DNA of 64,000 nt from Eucommia ulmoides. Taxonomy: Eukaryota > Streptophyta > Magnoliopsida > Garryales > Eucommiaceae. Below, one piece after another: positions 13,491 to 25,993 of the stretch (positions within the stretch are counted from its first letter, which is position 1; each line of letters starts with the position of its first letter). Position numbers and translations under genes: made by a program. Below the pieces are notes generated by a model, which saw nothing but the letters and a program-made list of their open reading frames with translations, had not been told where the DNA came from and did not search any database. The DNA lies in assembly GCA_016647705.1 (NCBI GenBank), contig CM028328.1:8965614-9029613 (forward strand), in the 5' to 3' direction.

Positions 13491-13854
13491 TAGGCCTATT
13501 TCTTAGGGTATTTTTCTCTTATAAATGGTACCTTTTTAAGAAGTTATATTGTCATTTTTCTAAGATTTGGTAAATATATTAATTATACATTTTTATTTTG
13601 ATCTGTATTTACCTTAAACTTTTATTTTCAAATTTATTGTTTAAAAAATATCACAATTAATAATTATATTTTAATTTAATTTTTCATAATTATATTATCA
13701 ATAAATGTGCTCCAATTGAACACTATCTAATTGATCTTTCGAGCTAAGAGCCCCCATTTATTTACAAATCAGATGAGTACCTTGTAATTCAAGTGCTCAT
13801 GAACACTAAAACATCTTCTATTGTGATTTAGAGTTCCGATGACAATTTGGAACC
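13491..13854. other. 3' flank of gene A
   Basis: The sequence is common to all P450 copies (compare 33787-34900 and 58205-58580) and starts at the LINE poly-A tail. It likely includes the 3' untranslated region. Nothing else was recognised. Confidence 0.5.
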
Positions 13855-16808
13855 CTAGATTTTGTGTAGAATAAATTTAGCACCATAAAATGGCTCAAGA
13901 GTCAAATTAGGAAACGGAGCATGCTCATACGACAGCGAGATCTCGAACGAAAAGTTTTGGAGGACCATAGCCAGGGCCAACTTGCTTTCCGCCATGGCGA
14001 GGTTCATCCCGATGCAGATCTGGGGACCAACGCTGAAAGGGAAGAATGCGCCGACATTCTTCACTGCTCTGGAAATCCCCTCGGAAAACCTCCCAGGGTT
14101 GAACTCTTTGGCATTTGCTCCCCAGAATTCGGTGTCATGGTGGAGCAAGATTTTGGGGAGGATGAGATCCACTCCTGACGGTAAGGTTAAGTTTCCTAGT
14201 TTTATTGGTTTGTACGTGGATCGGAGTAGCATTGGCGCCGGTGGAAACATTCTCAAAGTTTCGTTCAATATCATCGTCACCTATCAAAAATAAAAATATG
14301 TAATTATTTTAATTTTAAAATAAAATAATAAAAATATAATATTAAAAATAAATGATGAGATAGGTAGAGCATACTCAAAACTATTTTATGAGATAGATCT
14401 GCTATTGATTAAATATGATACATGAATAATATTACGATACACCTAATTTAGGGCGACTGTAGCAATATACGTCGCAAAATCAATGTGCTATTTTTTTAAA
14501 AGTATTTTTATATTAGATTTAAAAATAAAAATTAACTTAGACTTGAATGTAGTTTTTAAATATATTTTTGTATTAAAATTAACAATAAAAATCAGCTTAA
14601 AAATATTTTTTTATGTAAGTTGATTTTTTTAGCTTAAATTAAATTATAACAATAATTTAAATTTAAAATAAAAATTTAACCCTAAAATTACCTAAAATTA
14701 ATCCAACCTTAATTAAATGTAATCCTAATTAAACTCTCATTCAAATATGGCACATGCAGAGCATCTGTGTCAAAATAACACAAATGATGGCCGAGCTATT
14801 TGAGCTCATTTTGACATTGAAATTGCCAAAATTTGGGATGGCACAGAAGACGACCGAGTTATTGGAGTTGCTCTACAACTACTCCGGACTCTTCATGCTT
14901 AAACTAAAGGTGTTGTATAGTTTATTTAATTTATAAATAAAAAAATATTGAAAATTTTGTTAATTAAATATAAATATGAAACTTAAAAGGAACAAAATGT
15001 AATTTAATTTAACCATTTCAGAAGTGGAGGCGTGAAATTTTTAGGCTAAAATCTTTTTTAGCCTAATCAATTTAAACTCTTAATGAAAAGACATATTAAA
15101 AATTTGTCCTAATTTATAATATACATTTTGTATTTTTTGTTTTTAAAATAGTAGTATTTATTTTGTGTTTATGAAAATCTTAAAAAGTTTTTGAAAACAA
15201 AAGAAAAAAGAAAATGAGATGATAATGTTTTTATCTATTGTGAAAAAAAAAATTATTTTTCCTAGTGTTGTTTGGTTAGGAAAGAAAAAACAAAAGTAGT
15301 AAAAATAACTTATTTTAATGTAACTTACTTGTTATCCTTATATATTACAAAAACAAATTAAAAATTATATTATCAAGAGTATAATTGTAATTTTATTCAT
15401 TTTTCATCACTGTCCTCTATTTTCCTCCCTTATTTGTGAGGAAAAAAAATTGTCTCGAAAATTATGTTTTTTCCATCCTATTTTTCATCTAACCAAATAA
15501 GTTTTTTTTTTTTTTGATTTCATTTTTCTTTCCGCAATTTTCCACCCAACCAATTGCACCCGAAAAGTATGAAGGAAATGAAATTACTCACAATTTTCAA
15601 GTGGTTCAACCCCTCCAATTTGGTTTCCTCCTTTTTACTCCCCAAAACCTCCAAAACCTCAGCCCTGGCTCGAGCCTTCCACTCCTGGTGCTGCCCCAAC
15701 ATAACCATGGTCCAAGCCAACAGGTTTGTGGTGGTCTCTTGGCCAGCAAAATAGAACAATTTGCACTCTTCAATCACATCTTCAATTGTGATCCCATTAC
15801 TTTGTTTATTCCCATTGGCTTCAATCTCCTTTAAATTTGACTCCAAAAGCAACCCCAACAAGTCTTGGTTTTTGGCTTCTCCCATTCTCAGTGCCTTCTC
15901 TCTCCTTATGATCATATCCCTTAGCCTTGCATGGACTTCTCTATGGATCTCTTTCATTCTCTTATTTGTCTATGTGGGCAAATAGCTATAAATTTTAGGG
16001 TTTAGAGATGTTAGGGCTATACTTGGAGGATATTCAAAATATATTTAATAATTTACCTGGATCCTGGTATATGCTTTGATTGTATGAGGTCAAATGTGTG
16101 TTTGGCTTGTTCTTTTTGAAGCTGCATAACTCTTTCTCCTTCTTCGTAGTTACTACTGAACGCAGTTCTAGAAATCACTTCTCCTATTAGATTTTCGAGA
16201 TGAGGCCAAACGTCTACGTCGCATGACCCATTGGGGAAGACCAACTTCTCTCATTTGTTCATGATTCCAATACAACTCTCGTACATTGTAGGTACCATTA
16301 ACTACATATAAGACAAAGATAGAAAGAAATGAAAAATATAGTCATTGTCATACAAAAGCTAGGATACTCGTGACTTTTAAATTGCAATTTCTAAAATAAT
16401 ACTCCCTTCACCCTAAATTTATAGTCAAATTCAACTTTGCACAAAGTTTTAATTAGTGATGCTTCTAAATGTGCACTCCCTTTTGCTATATGTCTACACC
16501 ACTTAAACAAATAATGTTATTCAATTATATTTTACCCTTTAAATTTCAAACACATAAACCCCATATATTTTAAAGTTTTTACACTTTTCCCTATTCCTTC
16601 TTCGCTCCTCTAGTGAGCCCATCACCAACGTTGACAGCCGACGCCTAATTTCTCTCTCTTCCCCCCTACTAACCCTCGATTCCCCCAGCCCACCTCACAC
16701 ACCTGTCGATCAACTCCATCCCCAATCTCAGCCATCCTCAACCCCTTTCTCGTTCTACTGACATGAACTGTTCCATCTATTGAGATTTATTTTGAACCTC
16801 TACTATTA

Positions 16809-17794
16809 CGCCTCGTTTGGTTAGACGGAATGGAATGAAGGTGGAATGGAATGAGAGAAGGAATGTAATGGAATTATCAATGGAATCACTATTTCATTAT
16901 CTTATTTGGTTGGTATGGAATGAGAGAAGGAATGAAATAGTACAATATATTAAAATTACCATTATGCCCTTATGAAATTATTATTCCATTCTCTTATTTG
17001 GTTGGTATGAAATGAATGAAGGAATAAAATAAAATATAATAAAATTCTCATTATGTCATTTTTACAAAATTTTATTATATTTCACTATTTCATTCATTCC
17101 TTCATTTTATTATATTTCACTATTCCATTCAATTTTAAATTTCTATTATCTAATTTCTGTTTCTGTTCTCAATTTTCAGTTTCTATTATCTAATTTTTGT
17201 TTTTGTTCACAATTTTCAGTTTTCGTTCTCTAATTTTCTGTTTTTGTTCTCAATTTTCAGTTTATGTTCTAAATTTTTTGTTTCTGTTCTCAATTTTCTG
17301 TTTTTATTCTTAATTTTCAGTTTTTGTTCTCAATTTTCAGTTTCCGTTCTCAATTTTCTGTTCTCTAAATTTCTATTTTTGTTCTCAATTTTTAGTTTAT
17401 GTTCTCAATTTTCAGTTTTAGTTCTCAATTTTATGTTGTCTAATTTTATGTTTTTGTTCTCAATTTTCAGTTTATGTTCTCAATTTTCTGTTTCTACTCC
17501 CATTTTTTTGTTCTCTAATTTCTATTTATATTCTCTAATTTTTATTTCTGTTTTTAATTTTTAATTTTTATTCTCAATTTTCAAGAGCTTAAATATAAGG
17601 GCTATTATGTAATTTAGATTATTGATTCATTTGGGTTGGAATCTTATTCCACCCCTATCTCAAATGGAATAGCATTCTACCATATTTCATTCCAATGGAA
17701 TCACAAAAATGCTTCCATTGGAAAACCAAATAACGGAATAAGAATCGAAGATGGAATGCGATTTCATTTCGTCCCGATTCCGTCCAACCAAATA
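16809..17794. mobile_element. hAT-like non-autonomous DNA element in intron 2 of gene A
   Basis: The element is flanked by 8-base direct repeats TACTATTA (16801-16808) and TACTGTTA (17795-17802). Its ends are inverted: TCGTTTGGTTAGACGGAAT on the left matches, in reverse complement, ATTCCGTCCAACCAAATA on the right. Gene B has the empty site at the same intron position (ACTATTAGG near 61622). The insertion is therefore younger than the A/B split. There is no transposase. The 8-base target repeat suggests the hAT superfamily, though the terminal bases are not the classic hAT ones. Confidence 0.75.
17150..17590. repeat. About 20-24-bp minisatellite TTCTCAATTTTCAGTTT inside the hAT-like element
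   Basis: About twenty degenerate units of the type TTTTTGTTCTCAATTTTCAG alternate TTTTCAG and TTTTCTG endings. The array is absent from gene B because the whole host element is absent there. The plus-strand frame 17244-17564 (phenylalanine/serine/leucine repeat) is a by-product of this array. Confidence 0.8.
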
Positions 17795-18906
17795 TACTGT
17801 TAGGTACAGATAGGATAGTGGGTAATTAATGACCTTGAGCTTCTCCAAATGGAAAGCAGGGTTGACAATCTTTCTATGGCGGGCCCAATGTTCTCCCTCA
17901 AGTTCGACGAGGCCACGTACAAGCAACCCAGTGAGTGGGCTTGATTTGGGCTTCGGATAACTGCTGTATTTGTTCAATATTTCTTTAACCATGTCCGGAT
18001 CCATTACCATCACCCTTGGGTTCGGCCCAATCCATACAAAGCAATTCTTACCTGCACCAAACCCCAATACCATTATTACTATTTCTATTTTTCAGTTTTT
18101 CAAACATTATTTTTTATATTTATTTAAAATTCATTTTTTTCTCACAAAATTTTACTTTTTCTTACAAAAAAATGGAAAAATATTTTGATGATTGGACTTA
18201 GAGATGACACCAGTTTGATTTCAAGTCACTTTTATTAAAAACTAAAACCGTTAGGTATATAGCAACTCAAAACCGAATTGTAAATCGTCGATTTTTAAAC
18301 CGAATCATTTAATTTTATCTATAACCAAAACTGTAAAACCGCGAATCCATTATAGGTTTTTATATGTTTATTAACTTTCTCTAGTAATGCAACTTCCTAA
18401 AATTGTAAACAAAAACATAATAAAAATGTGAAAGAAAAATTCTAAACAAAATCAAAATTAAACCACAAAATTATTAATTATTATAATAAACATCTTAAAC
18501 ATGATTAAAGTACAACACATAAATCACTAATAAAAACTGACAAACAAAACAAAAACAAAAAAGTAAGTGACAAACAAACAAAACAAAAACAAAAAAGTAG
18601 ATGTGAAAATGTAAGTAAATAAATATAATAGTGTGTGTATATATATAGTCTGGTCTCTAGAGGTAAAAGTGTATATAAATAAAAAAAAAAAAATAGGAAT
18701 AATACATATAAAAAAAAATAAAAATAAAAATCTGAAATAACAATTACGTGGTTTAGTTTCACTATTTGAACGGTTTAAAATCGAACCATTCTATCCAAAT
18801 TAGTTCAATTACTTTTCAATTGGGATTTAATTACCATTCTATTTAGACCGGCCTAAACACTAAAATTTTTCCAGTTCATGTTTAATTAAAAGAATAAAGA
18901 TTGACA

Positions 18907-18949
<43 letters not shown>
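18907..18949. repeat. (ATT)n microsatellite in intron 1 of gene A
   Basis: About 14 uninterrupted TTA/ATT units. The corresponding place in gene B (near 62880) lacks the run, so it expanded after the duplication. Confidence 0.9.
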
Positions 18950-20339
18950 GTTTCCTAGTTTGGCATAGATTGAGGAGTGGCCGGGATCCACCACACCTAG
19001 TTTGCGTGTCATTTCAGGCATAAATCGGGAATCCACTCTCTTCGACTTCGGCCACCACCATTTTTTTTCTATGAACCCAATATTCATATCGACCGCACAT
19101 CCAAAAATTTAGGTCAATACAATTAAACAATTAAAATTTAAATTTTAAATACTTAAAGTGAATATATTATTTATCAAATTAAATAAATTTGATAATAAAA
19201 TTAAATAATCACTTAAAATATATATATTATTTAAAAATTATTTAAAATTTTAATTGATTGATGATTTACTTAATTTTTTAGTAATTATTATTTAATACCA
19301 TAAAATATTTAAGTGTCATAACCAACATTTTATACCAATACTTTAAGATTTCACGAAAAAAAATATATACAAAAAATTATAGATAAAAAAAATACTAAAT
19401 TGACAAAAAATAGAGAGAAAAAATTGTAGATAGATAATATTTTAAAAAAACTAAAATTTTAAATAATATTTTAGGAACAAATTGTTTTATAACGATAAAT
19501 TTTTTCTCAAATCAAAAATATTAAAAAATATAATATTTAGCACTTAATAAATTTAACATTTATAATTTCAATACTTAAAATTCAGCATTTAAATTTTTCA
19601 ATACTTAAATTTTAAGCGTTATGAGGCATTCCTTTAGTCATATTTTAGAGAGTTTATTCTATGTATATTATAAATTAAAATGAATTTTTAAATACGCTTT
19701 TTAGGAATAGTTATAATTGTTTTGGAAAGAATGGTTAGGAAAGAGTTGATTATAAAAAAAATTAACAAAAACATCGTTTGAAAATTTCATACGATTAAAT
19801 TAAATTATATTTAATATTATTCAAATTTTATTTTTGTATTTTATTTGTTATTTTTTTATTATCTAATAACTTTTTATAATAATATAATATTTTTAAGCAC
19901 GTAGATCCTTAGTATTTTTATAAATTAGAGAGGTAAATCACAATTTTTTTTAAAAAAATAAATTATTTTTTTTTTCAAAATATAAAGATAATAATAAAAA
20001 GTTGGGTGAGGAACCTTGGGTCCTCTCCATCTTAATAGATTCGTCAGTGTTAATAGTCTCAAATATTACCTACTTTATCAGATCGACTCTATAAATTTAT
20101 ATTATTTTAATTTGACTGTTGGAGTTTTTATTAAGAGGTGAATTATTGAAAAAAAAAATTCATTACATAGAAATAAATAATATTTTTTTTTATTTTCTAT
20201 CTTAAATAAATGTTTATAATGTACAACACAATAATGAAATATTATTTATATATCCCTAGAATGCCAATGTTAATCCATAAAAACAAACACTAACCAAACA
20301 AAGAAAAAGGAAATTAAACTTTTATTTTTGAGTGGTTGC

Positions 20340-21240
20340 CGAGCATTTTTTGAGGATAATTATTACACTCAATTATTTTATTTTGCACCGATCACTACTT
20401 TTAGAAATTTGTGGATTAATTTATGTCTCATTAATAAACGATGACATTCCTTATATTACTCTCAGTTTTTATTACTCTTAGAAATGTGAAAACAAATATG
20501 ATAACTTTCAATCATAAAATTTGAACATAAAACATGCGATTTTATCATGAATCTATTTTTAAAAAAATAATTTTTTTTTTACATAATAATCATCGGGAAA
20601 TTGTCTTCGTTAAAATGAGATATTAATCACGTTTTTTTAAAGATGTAAATCGTATTTTATATAAATGTTACATGTAACATCTTATAATTTGTGTAGTATT
20701 AATGTTGAATGTAATATTCGGTGCTTTTATAATTTTTTTGGGAAGTTTTAAATTAAGATGCATGTGGATTTATATATAACATCCAATGTAATAAAAAATA
20801 ACATTAATTAATATTGATAATATAACAAATTATATGCGTGTTGTTAAATGTAATATGTAAAAACTGAAAATTCTGGAAGAATCATGTTAAATATAATATG
20901 AAAATGTGAAAAATAAAAATTTTGCAAGTACCATGTTGAATATAAAATGAATGTAAAAACTGAAAGTAATGAAAAAAATAGTAAATTTGATATCATTTTG
21001 TAGATCTTATTTAGATGAATTCAAATATATAATTAGATTGTAAAAAAATATATACAACAATAGTTAATTTGATTTTAATAAAATAATTTTGTTGAATATA
21101 GAAATTCTTTGTCCTTATCAACTCACGAAGGGAAAATCAGTAATCTGAAGAATTTTTTGAATTTGGAATCAAAGATTCGTGAAACTACCAGAGGGAAGTT
21201 CTCGGTATATTAGTAATTGGTAATAGGTAATTGATTTAAT
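20340..21240. repeat. Non-autonomous repeat with GTTGAATGTAA-type words, intron 1 of gene A
   Basis: The stretch 20995-21150 is clearly similar to 34508-34700 in the 3' flank of P2, and both carry TTGAATGTAATATTC-type words upstream of it. In P2 the element interrupts sequence that is continuous in other P450 copies, so it behaves as an insertion. TAATTACC-like words lie at the edges, but no reliable terminal repeat or target duplication could be fixed. It has no coding capacity. Confidence 0.5.
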
Positions 21241-21271
21241 TTTTCCTTTATTTTTTGGGTAATTAATTTTT

Positions 21272-22183
21272 TAGTCCTCTATAGAGACCCAATAGAAAAA
21301 AAAGACCACATGACATGAACAATTAAGTTTTCAGACCCCACCAAATTTTTAGAAAAAAAATCATTCATTATGGCCCTCCCTGTTAACATTTATTTATAAG
21401 TCTACCATTTTGTCATTATGCAACAAGATAAATTTGAACAATAAAAGATGTTAACGTTAACATAACTTGTTCAAGTAAATACCACTTACCTATATTACAA
21501 TATTATATTGGGATTTACGTTAACGTTGTTGAATCCATTTTTAATTTTTTTTTGTTAACGTATCATCTCTCAATCTGTCTGTTTGTGCATTACGTTAACG
21601 TTAACACATTTTATTACCGGATATATTGTATATTTTTTTCTCTTGAATATTTATCATATTTTTTATGTGTGTTAACGTTAATACATTTTTTTGTGTGTGT
21701 TTCATATTATCGTCTTTTTTATTATTTGTTTTGTGTGCATTAACGTTAATGTTAGTTGCATTAATGTTAATACAAATACAACCCAGCACATTAACTTAAT
21801 TGCACGTTAACGCGATTACAACCCAACACATTTAATTTTATTGCGTTAACGTTAACACAATTACAATCTAGCACACTTAATTTAATTGTGTTAACGTTAA
21901 CGTAATTACAAATTTAATACATTTAGTTGTGTTAACGCTCAACATATTTAGTTGTGTTAACGCTCAACTTTAGAGAGTGAGTGAGAGAGAGAGAGGGAGA
22001 GGGTGAGTGATAGTTAATATAAATAAGAGAGATAGTTTGTTCCGGGGTACATATGTCTTTTTAGTGTTCTTTTTATTTTTTTGGAAGACTAAAAACTTAA
22101 TTGATTATACTATTTGATCTGAATTCTAACCAAACATATGAAAAAAAAAAAAAATTCTCAATAATCTCTCTCTATGGGGACTA
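21272..22183. mobile_element. MITE-like inverted-repeat element at the start of intron 1, gene A
   Basis: The left end TAGTCCTCTATAGAGACC and, about 40 bases further in, CAATTAAGTTTTCAGACC are matched by the right end read in reverse: TAGTCCCCATAGAGAG and CAATTAAGTTTTTAGTC. A TA dinucleotide may be the target repeat. The element ends about 45 bases before the exon 1 donor. Its middle is filled by the GTTAAC array. There is no transposase. Confidence 0.55.
21430..21970. repeat. GTTAACGTTAAC palindrome array
   Basis: About a dozen copies of GTTAACGTTAAC or close variants recur. The later part has a unit of about 55-60 bases that also holds ACAATTACAACCCAGCACA and TTTAATTTAATTG. The core is a perfect palindrome, so each unit can pair with itself or its neighbours. 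The open frames at 21552-21743 and 21601-21789 are by-products. Confidence 0.75.
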
Positions 22184-22504
22184 TATAATAAAGAACTCTT
22201 ATTTTTTTGGTTCATGTTGTGACCTACCGTACTTCTCGACGATATGGTGGTGGAAGGGGAGAACGTAGGGGACGACGTTATCTGACAGGTTGATCGGCCG
22301 GGATCTGGCTTTGGCCGTCATGGCAGCCATTTCTTTGAGGTCACCGTACCACAGCCGGTAGGGGTTTCCCCGGTAGCCTTGGTCCCTCAGGCACTTCTCA
22401 AGCCTCTTCGGCCTCCACCACAAGTAGTCAACCACCCTCCAAACCCATGTCACAAATATTACCAGACCAAAGGATAGTGCCGTCCAAATAAACTCGGTTC
22501 CCAT

Positions 22505-22519
22505 TTTCCGACGCCGGAA

Positions 22520-22552
<33 letters not shown>

Positions 22553-22640
22553 AGAGAGAGAAGGAAAACATTGGAAAAGAGGGTGGATTAAATAGGGTGT
22601 TGAGACTGATAATATGAGGTCAAAGATATAAAAAAAAGAA
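22505..22640 (-). promoter_or_regulatory. Gene A promoter region with TATA-like box
   Basis: On the minus strand CTATTTAAT lies at 22587-22595, about 85 bases upstream of the ATG at 22502-22504. Between them is a TC/AC microsatellite (about 22518-22560), common in plant 5' untranslated regions. There is no transcript evidence. Confidence 0.45.
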
Positions 22641-25105
22641 GTTGAAAATATTTGACGGAGATTTATTTCTTAAAATGAACCTTTAATTATACGGAAAATA
22701 ATGTGAACCTTATAAAAAATGGAACGCTTAACAATTAATTTTTATTACGTAGATTTTTATAATTTTATGACGTCATTTATATTCATTTCTCTTTCTTTTC
22801 CAAAAAAATATTTTTGATCCTGCGGTTATTTTAGTTGGTATTTGATGAGGTAAAAAACTAAATTTTCAGAGATGGTTCTTCATTTGTATTAGTATTCTGA
22901 CAAAATAATGAATCACGGGATGAATTTGTCAGTGTTACACATCTGATAGAAAATCAGTAGAGTATTCTGAATGTATTTCAATAGAATAATAGTTATAAAA
23001 ATTTACTTGGTAAGTCTTTCATAAATCATGTTCAATCTCCATTAATTCTTTTGATTTAATGTGAGATTATGGGACCGTTACACTTCAAATGCAATCGCTT
23101 ATATGTAACGCATGGTTGCAACGACTCTCTGGCACAGGTCGGCCCGAGTTGAAAGGCTCATATGCCATCCTTGATTTTTCGTGGGTGGGACTATAAGAAA
23201 GTTGAATACGAATTTTAGTTGGGACATCTTGCTCGGTTCATTAGGTCTTCGAGAATTTTGTCAGTACCGGACAGTGTACTTGGTCACTATTAGTAGTTGT
23301 GAGTCCCTATGTTTGGCACATGGTTTTGGCTCATGTATGATTATTCTTTCATATACCATCTTCTGGAGCAAGTCAAAGAAATTCCTCATCAATATTTATT
23401 TAGTATTTTTTTAAAATAATAATAATATTTTTTTTTTAAAAAAATAAAAATTACCCCCTTCCATTTTTTTTTTTCCTTAAAATTATCAAAATTGGAGAAA
23501 AAACATATTTTGTTTTTCCTCTTTTAGTTTTGGGATAGACTACAATACATGTATGTATTGATACATCTTTCCTATTGCAAGTTCATTTTATAGAAGTTAC
23601 AAGTTCATTTAGGAACATGCAACGGACCGTTGTAAGTTCATTCTAAAAAATTATAAGGTCATCTAAAAATATACAACTTCTTCTACATCGACTTGTAATT
23701 CTCTATGAAATGTATTGAAGTTTTTCCCTTTAGTTTTTTATTTCTAATCTATTTTTTTATTTCTTCTAGAATCGCGGTATCGTCCAAGGGCATCACGTTT
23801 ATTAATTGTCAGCATCAATTGATAATAATCCCAAAAAAGAAAATGTCGTATTACTCGTGGAGGGCAGCCAGGTACTGGTAGGGGACAATAATCGCAGGGA
23901 GGTAAATGGTTTTCAGACAACCTTCTAGAAACAAAGTTTACTATTTTTCTATTTTTTGTTTTTAAGAAAACTAGGTGAGGGTACGTGCTACCCATCGGAA
24001 AGAAGTTTAATTATAATAGCCAAAACAAAAAGAATGTAAAGTGCATACCCGTCGAAAAGAAGTTTAATTATAACAATGAAGAAATTGAATGTAAAAAAAT
24101 ACGAAAAATGTTTATGTTCTACAGAATAAAAGATTTATCTCTATTTATGTTCTATATATGAAATGATTTACAATGCTTCAATCAATTGGTAATCAAAAAT
24201 GCTTCACGAAAGTGGCTACTACAAAAATAATTGAGTAATAATAATACGCTTTCTTTCTGTTGCTTTGATTCAAATGTCACCGTTTTCAAATAACATGACA
24301 GAAATAATATCCGAACAACATAACTGCCAAAAAAGCTTAGAAGTGCAACTGATAACTTGGAAATAATTTTGAATTACCTATAAATTTCAAATAACTTCTT
24401 CTACCATGTGCAGAAAATGTCACTTCTGAAATGAAATACTCTTCTTTTTTTTTTTGCCTGAAAGTGAAAAATTACATAGGGAACACGTTACCAAATGGTG
24501 GCTAAACATTTCAAATTATCACAGATAATCAAACTTGGAAAACTATAACATTTTAGTAGCCGGACTTCTTTTGAAATATGATCTTCTCAACCTTCAATAA
24601 ATACGATTCTCTTGTAATAGGATCGAAATAATCAATATTTGTGCTTGTGTTATGGATCTTCATTGCACAATTTAAATACAAGGCCCCAAATATAAATAGT
24701 GCACTTACACAATCAGACAATAACCAAAAAGCCGTTGCAACTAGTTGGTAAAGTTCATTAATATGCTGACAACATATACTAAAAGAATTCAGAATAAATT
24801 AGCAATGACCTAAAGGAATAAACAAATATTATTAGATTTATAGGTACCTTGTATGCATCTAAGTGCATATAAGAAAACTCACTTAAATTGAATTGAAAAA
24901 GTAGGTGTCTAGAAGGAAGACAACATGAGAACAAAGTGGTAGTCTATAAAAGCTTATCAAATATGGTGGCAAGAAAAATAAATCAGAGCAAGTGAAAATA
25001 CGGGTACTGATGAAAAACAAATAGAGAAAACCTACCTCAAATAAGCAGTATTTGCAGAATGAAGCCGAAGAAGAAAATGAGAACAAGAAACCAAACACTA
25101 CCATA
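22640..25105. other. Intergenic stretch, no gene recognised
   Basis: This is AT-rich sequence without a recognisable coding region. The minus frame 23744-23995 (83 codons) overlaps a local direct repeat of about 50 bases (23985-24035 and 24045-24095, sharing AAGAAGTTTAATTATAA) and shows no known domain. The plus frame 23181-23414 lies in a slightly GC-richer patch, also unrecognised. Confidence 0.4.
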
Positions 25106-25356
25106 CGTAGTGTTTGGTTGTATGGAATTGGGGGGTTTGGAATTGGAACCAAAGATGAACACGTGTAAATTTCTAAAATTATGAATGCCTTCATTTTTAA
25201 TTCCACAGCTTAAATTCTGTGCAACCAAACACGACCTTAGGTAGGTTTGGGAGCATAGAATTGGAATTAAAAATAAATGCATGCAAATTTTTAGATACAT
25301 TCGTTTATAATTCCGATTCTAGAAAGTCAATTCTATGCAACCAAACACTACCTTAA
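25106..25356. repeat. Tandem pair of short inverted-repeat elements (GTTTGGTTGCATAGAATTG type)
   Basis: The outer ends are TAGTGTTTGGTTGTATGG and, in reverse complement of the right end, TAGTGTTTGGTTGCATAG. A second inner pair, CTGTGCAACCAAACACGACCTTAGGTAGGTTTGGGAG centred near 25238, shows two head-to-tail units of about 125 bases. It is similar to plant MITEs with GTTTGGTTGCA ends. The superfamily is undetermined. Confidence 0.65.
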
Positions 25357-25931
25357 CAAACTCTAAATCACATAAACTTATACAACTAAATTCAACAATG
25401 AAAGAAGATCACTTCATGATATCAGTTTCAGTTCAGCATTATGAAGTCTATGCAGAATTTTAATAAACACATATAGTGCAGTCATCAAATAACATATAGT
25501 CAGCCAAAATGAATTCTATTTAACTTCCAAATTCTTCTATTTTCCAAACAAGGATGAAATAATTTCACAAGTATAAGAATTTCAAAAACAAAGATCCATC
25601 TAATTCATTAGCATTCTCCTATGATTCATCTTCGAAAATCCAGATCTCAATAGTACTACAATAAACTCGAAATCGAAGCAGATCTGTTCAACCCAGAAAA
25701 CAAATCAATGATGGGTTACCACTGATTCAATTATTATAATTTTGAAACATAGATATAGACATACATATATCCATATCTATTAATAAATTAGGATGGTGTT
25801 TGCTGACTAAGATATTTTAAGGGTTAGGATTGTCTTTTATTCAATGGATGGATGATATCAACGCGGAGTTGGCTGTGGGTGGGTTGGTTTTTTCGATGCT
25901 TAGTTGCCGAAAGGTCTAGGTATCGAAACTC

Positions 25932-25993
<62 letters not shown>

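Larger units (their letters stand above)
2885..20260. repeat. Segmental duplication, copy I
   Basis: This block holds a copia gag scrap, the P1 pseudogene, a LINE and gene A through much of intron 1. It matches, in order and orientation, the block starting near 53485. Shared landmarks are the gag scrap (2885-3110 / 53485-53700), the P450 exons, the LINE 3' half (11697-13490 / 56395-58195) and the intron 1 sequence of the gene (18074-20260 / 61982-63930). Copy I additionally holds two solo LTRs and a hAT-like element. Confidence 0.8.
13855..22504 (-). pseudogene. CYP72A: CYP72A cytochrome P450, gene A (all five exons, two nonsense codons)
   Basis: The exons are 22228-22504, 17834-18051, 16057-16301, 15592-15985 and 13855-14280. 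They sum to 1560 bases (519 residues), the usual CYP72A size. GT-AG junctions keep the frame; exon 1 ends one base into the glycine codon of VEKYGKN. Exon 1 gives an N-terminal membrane anchor (residues about 5-22), so the enzyme type sits in the ER membrane and takes electrons from P450 reductase. Visible motifs are AGQETT (I-helix), ETLR (K-helix) and FNPGRF. In-frame stops lie at 16251-16253 (Trp in gene B) and 15970-15972 (Lys in gene B), and the haem loop reads FSVGPQICIG with Gln for the conserved Arg. It is therefore probably a young pseudogene. CYP72A enzymes oxidise terpenoid-type substrates in many plants; this one's substrate is unknown. Confidence 0.93.

Noticed and set aside
13921-14293. 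Plus-strand frames opposite P450 exon 5 (also at 34941-35195 and 58683-58874)
   Set aside because: They are antisense shadows of the conserved exon and lack their own conserved start or protein similarity.
17244-17564. 106-codon Phe/Ser-rich frame resembling a membrane protein
   Set aside because: It is a translation of the TTCTCAATTTTCAG minisatellite.
23744-23995. 83-codon minus frame as an exon of an unknown gene
   Set aside because: No recognisable domain or convincing splice context, and it overlaps locally repeated sequence.
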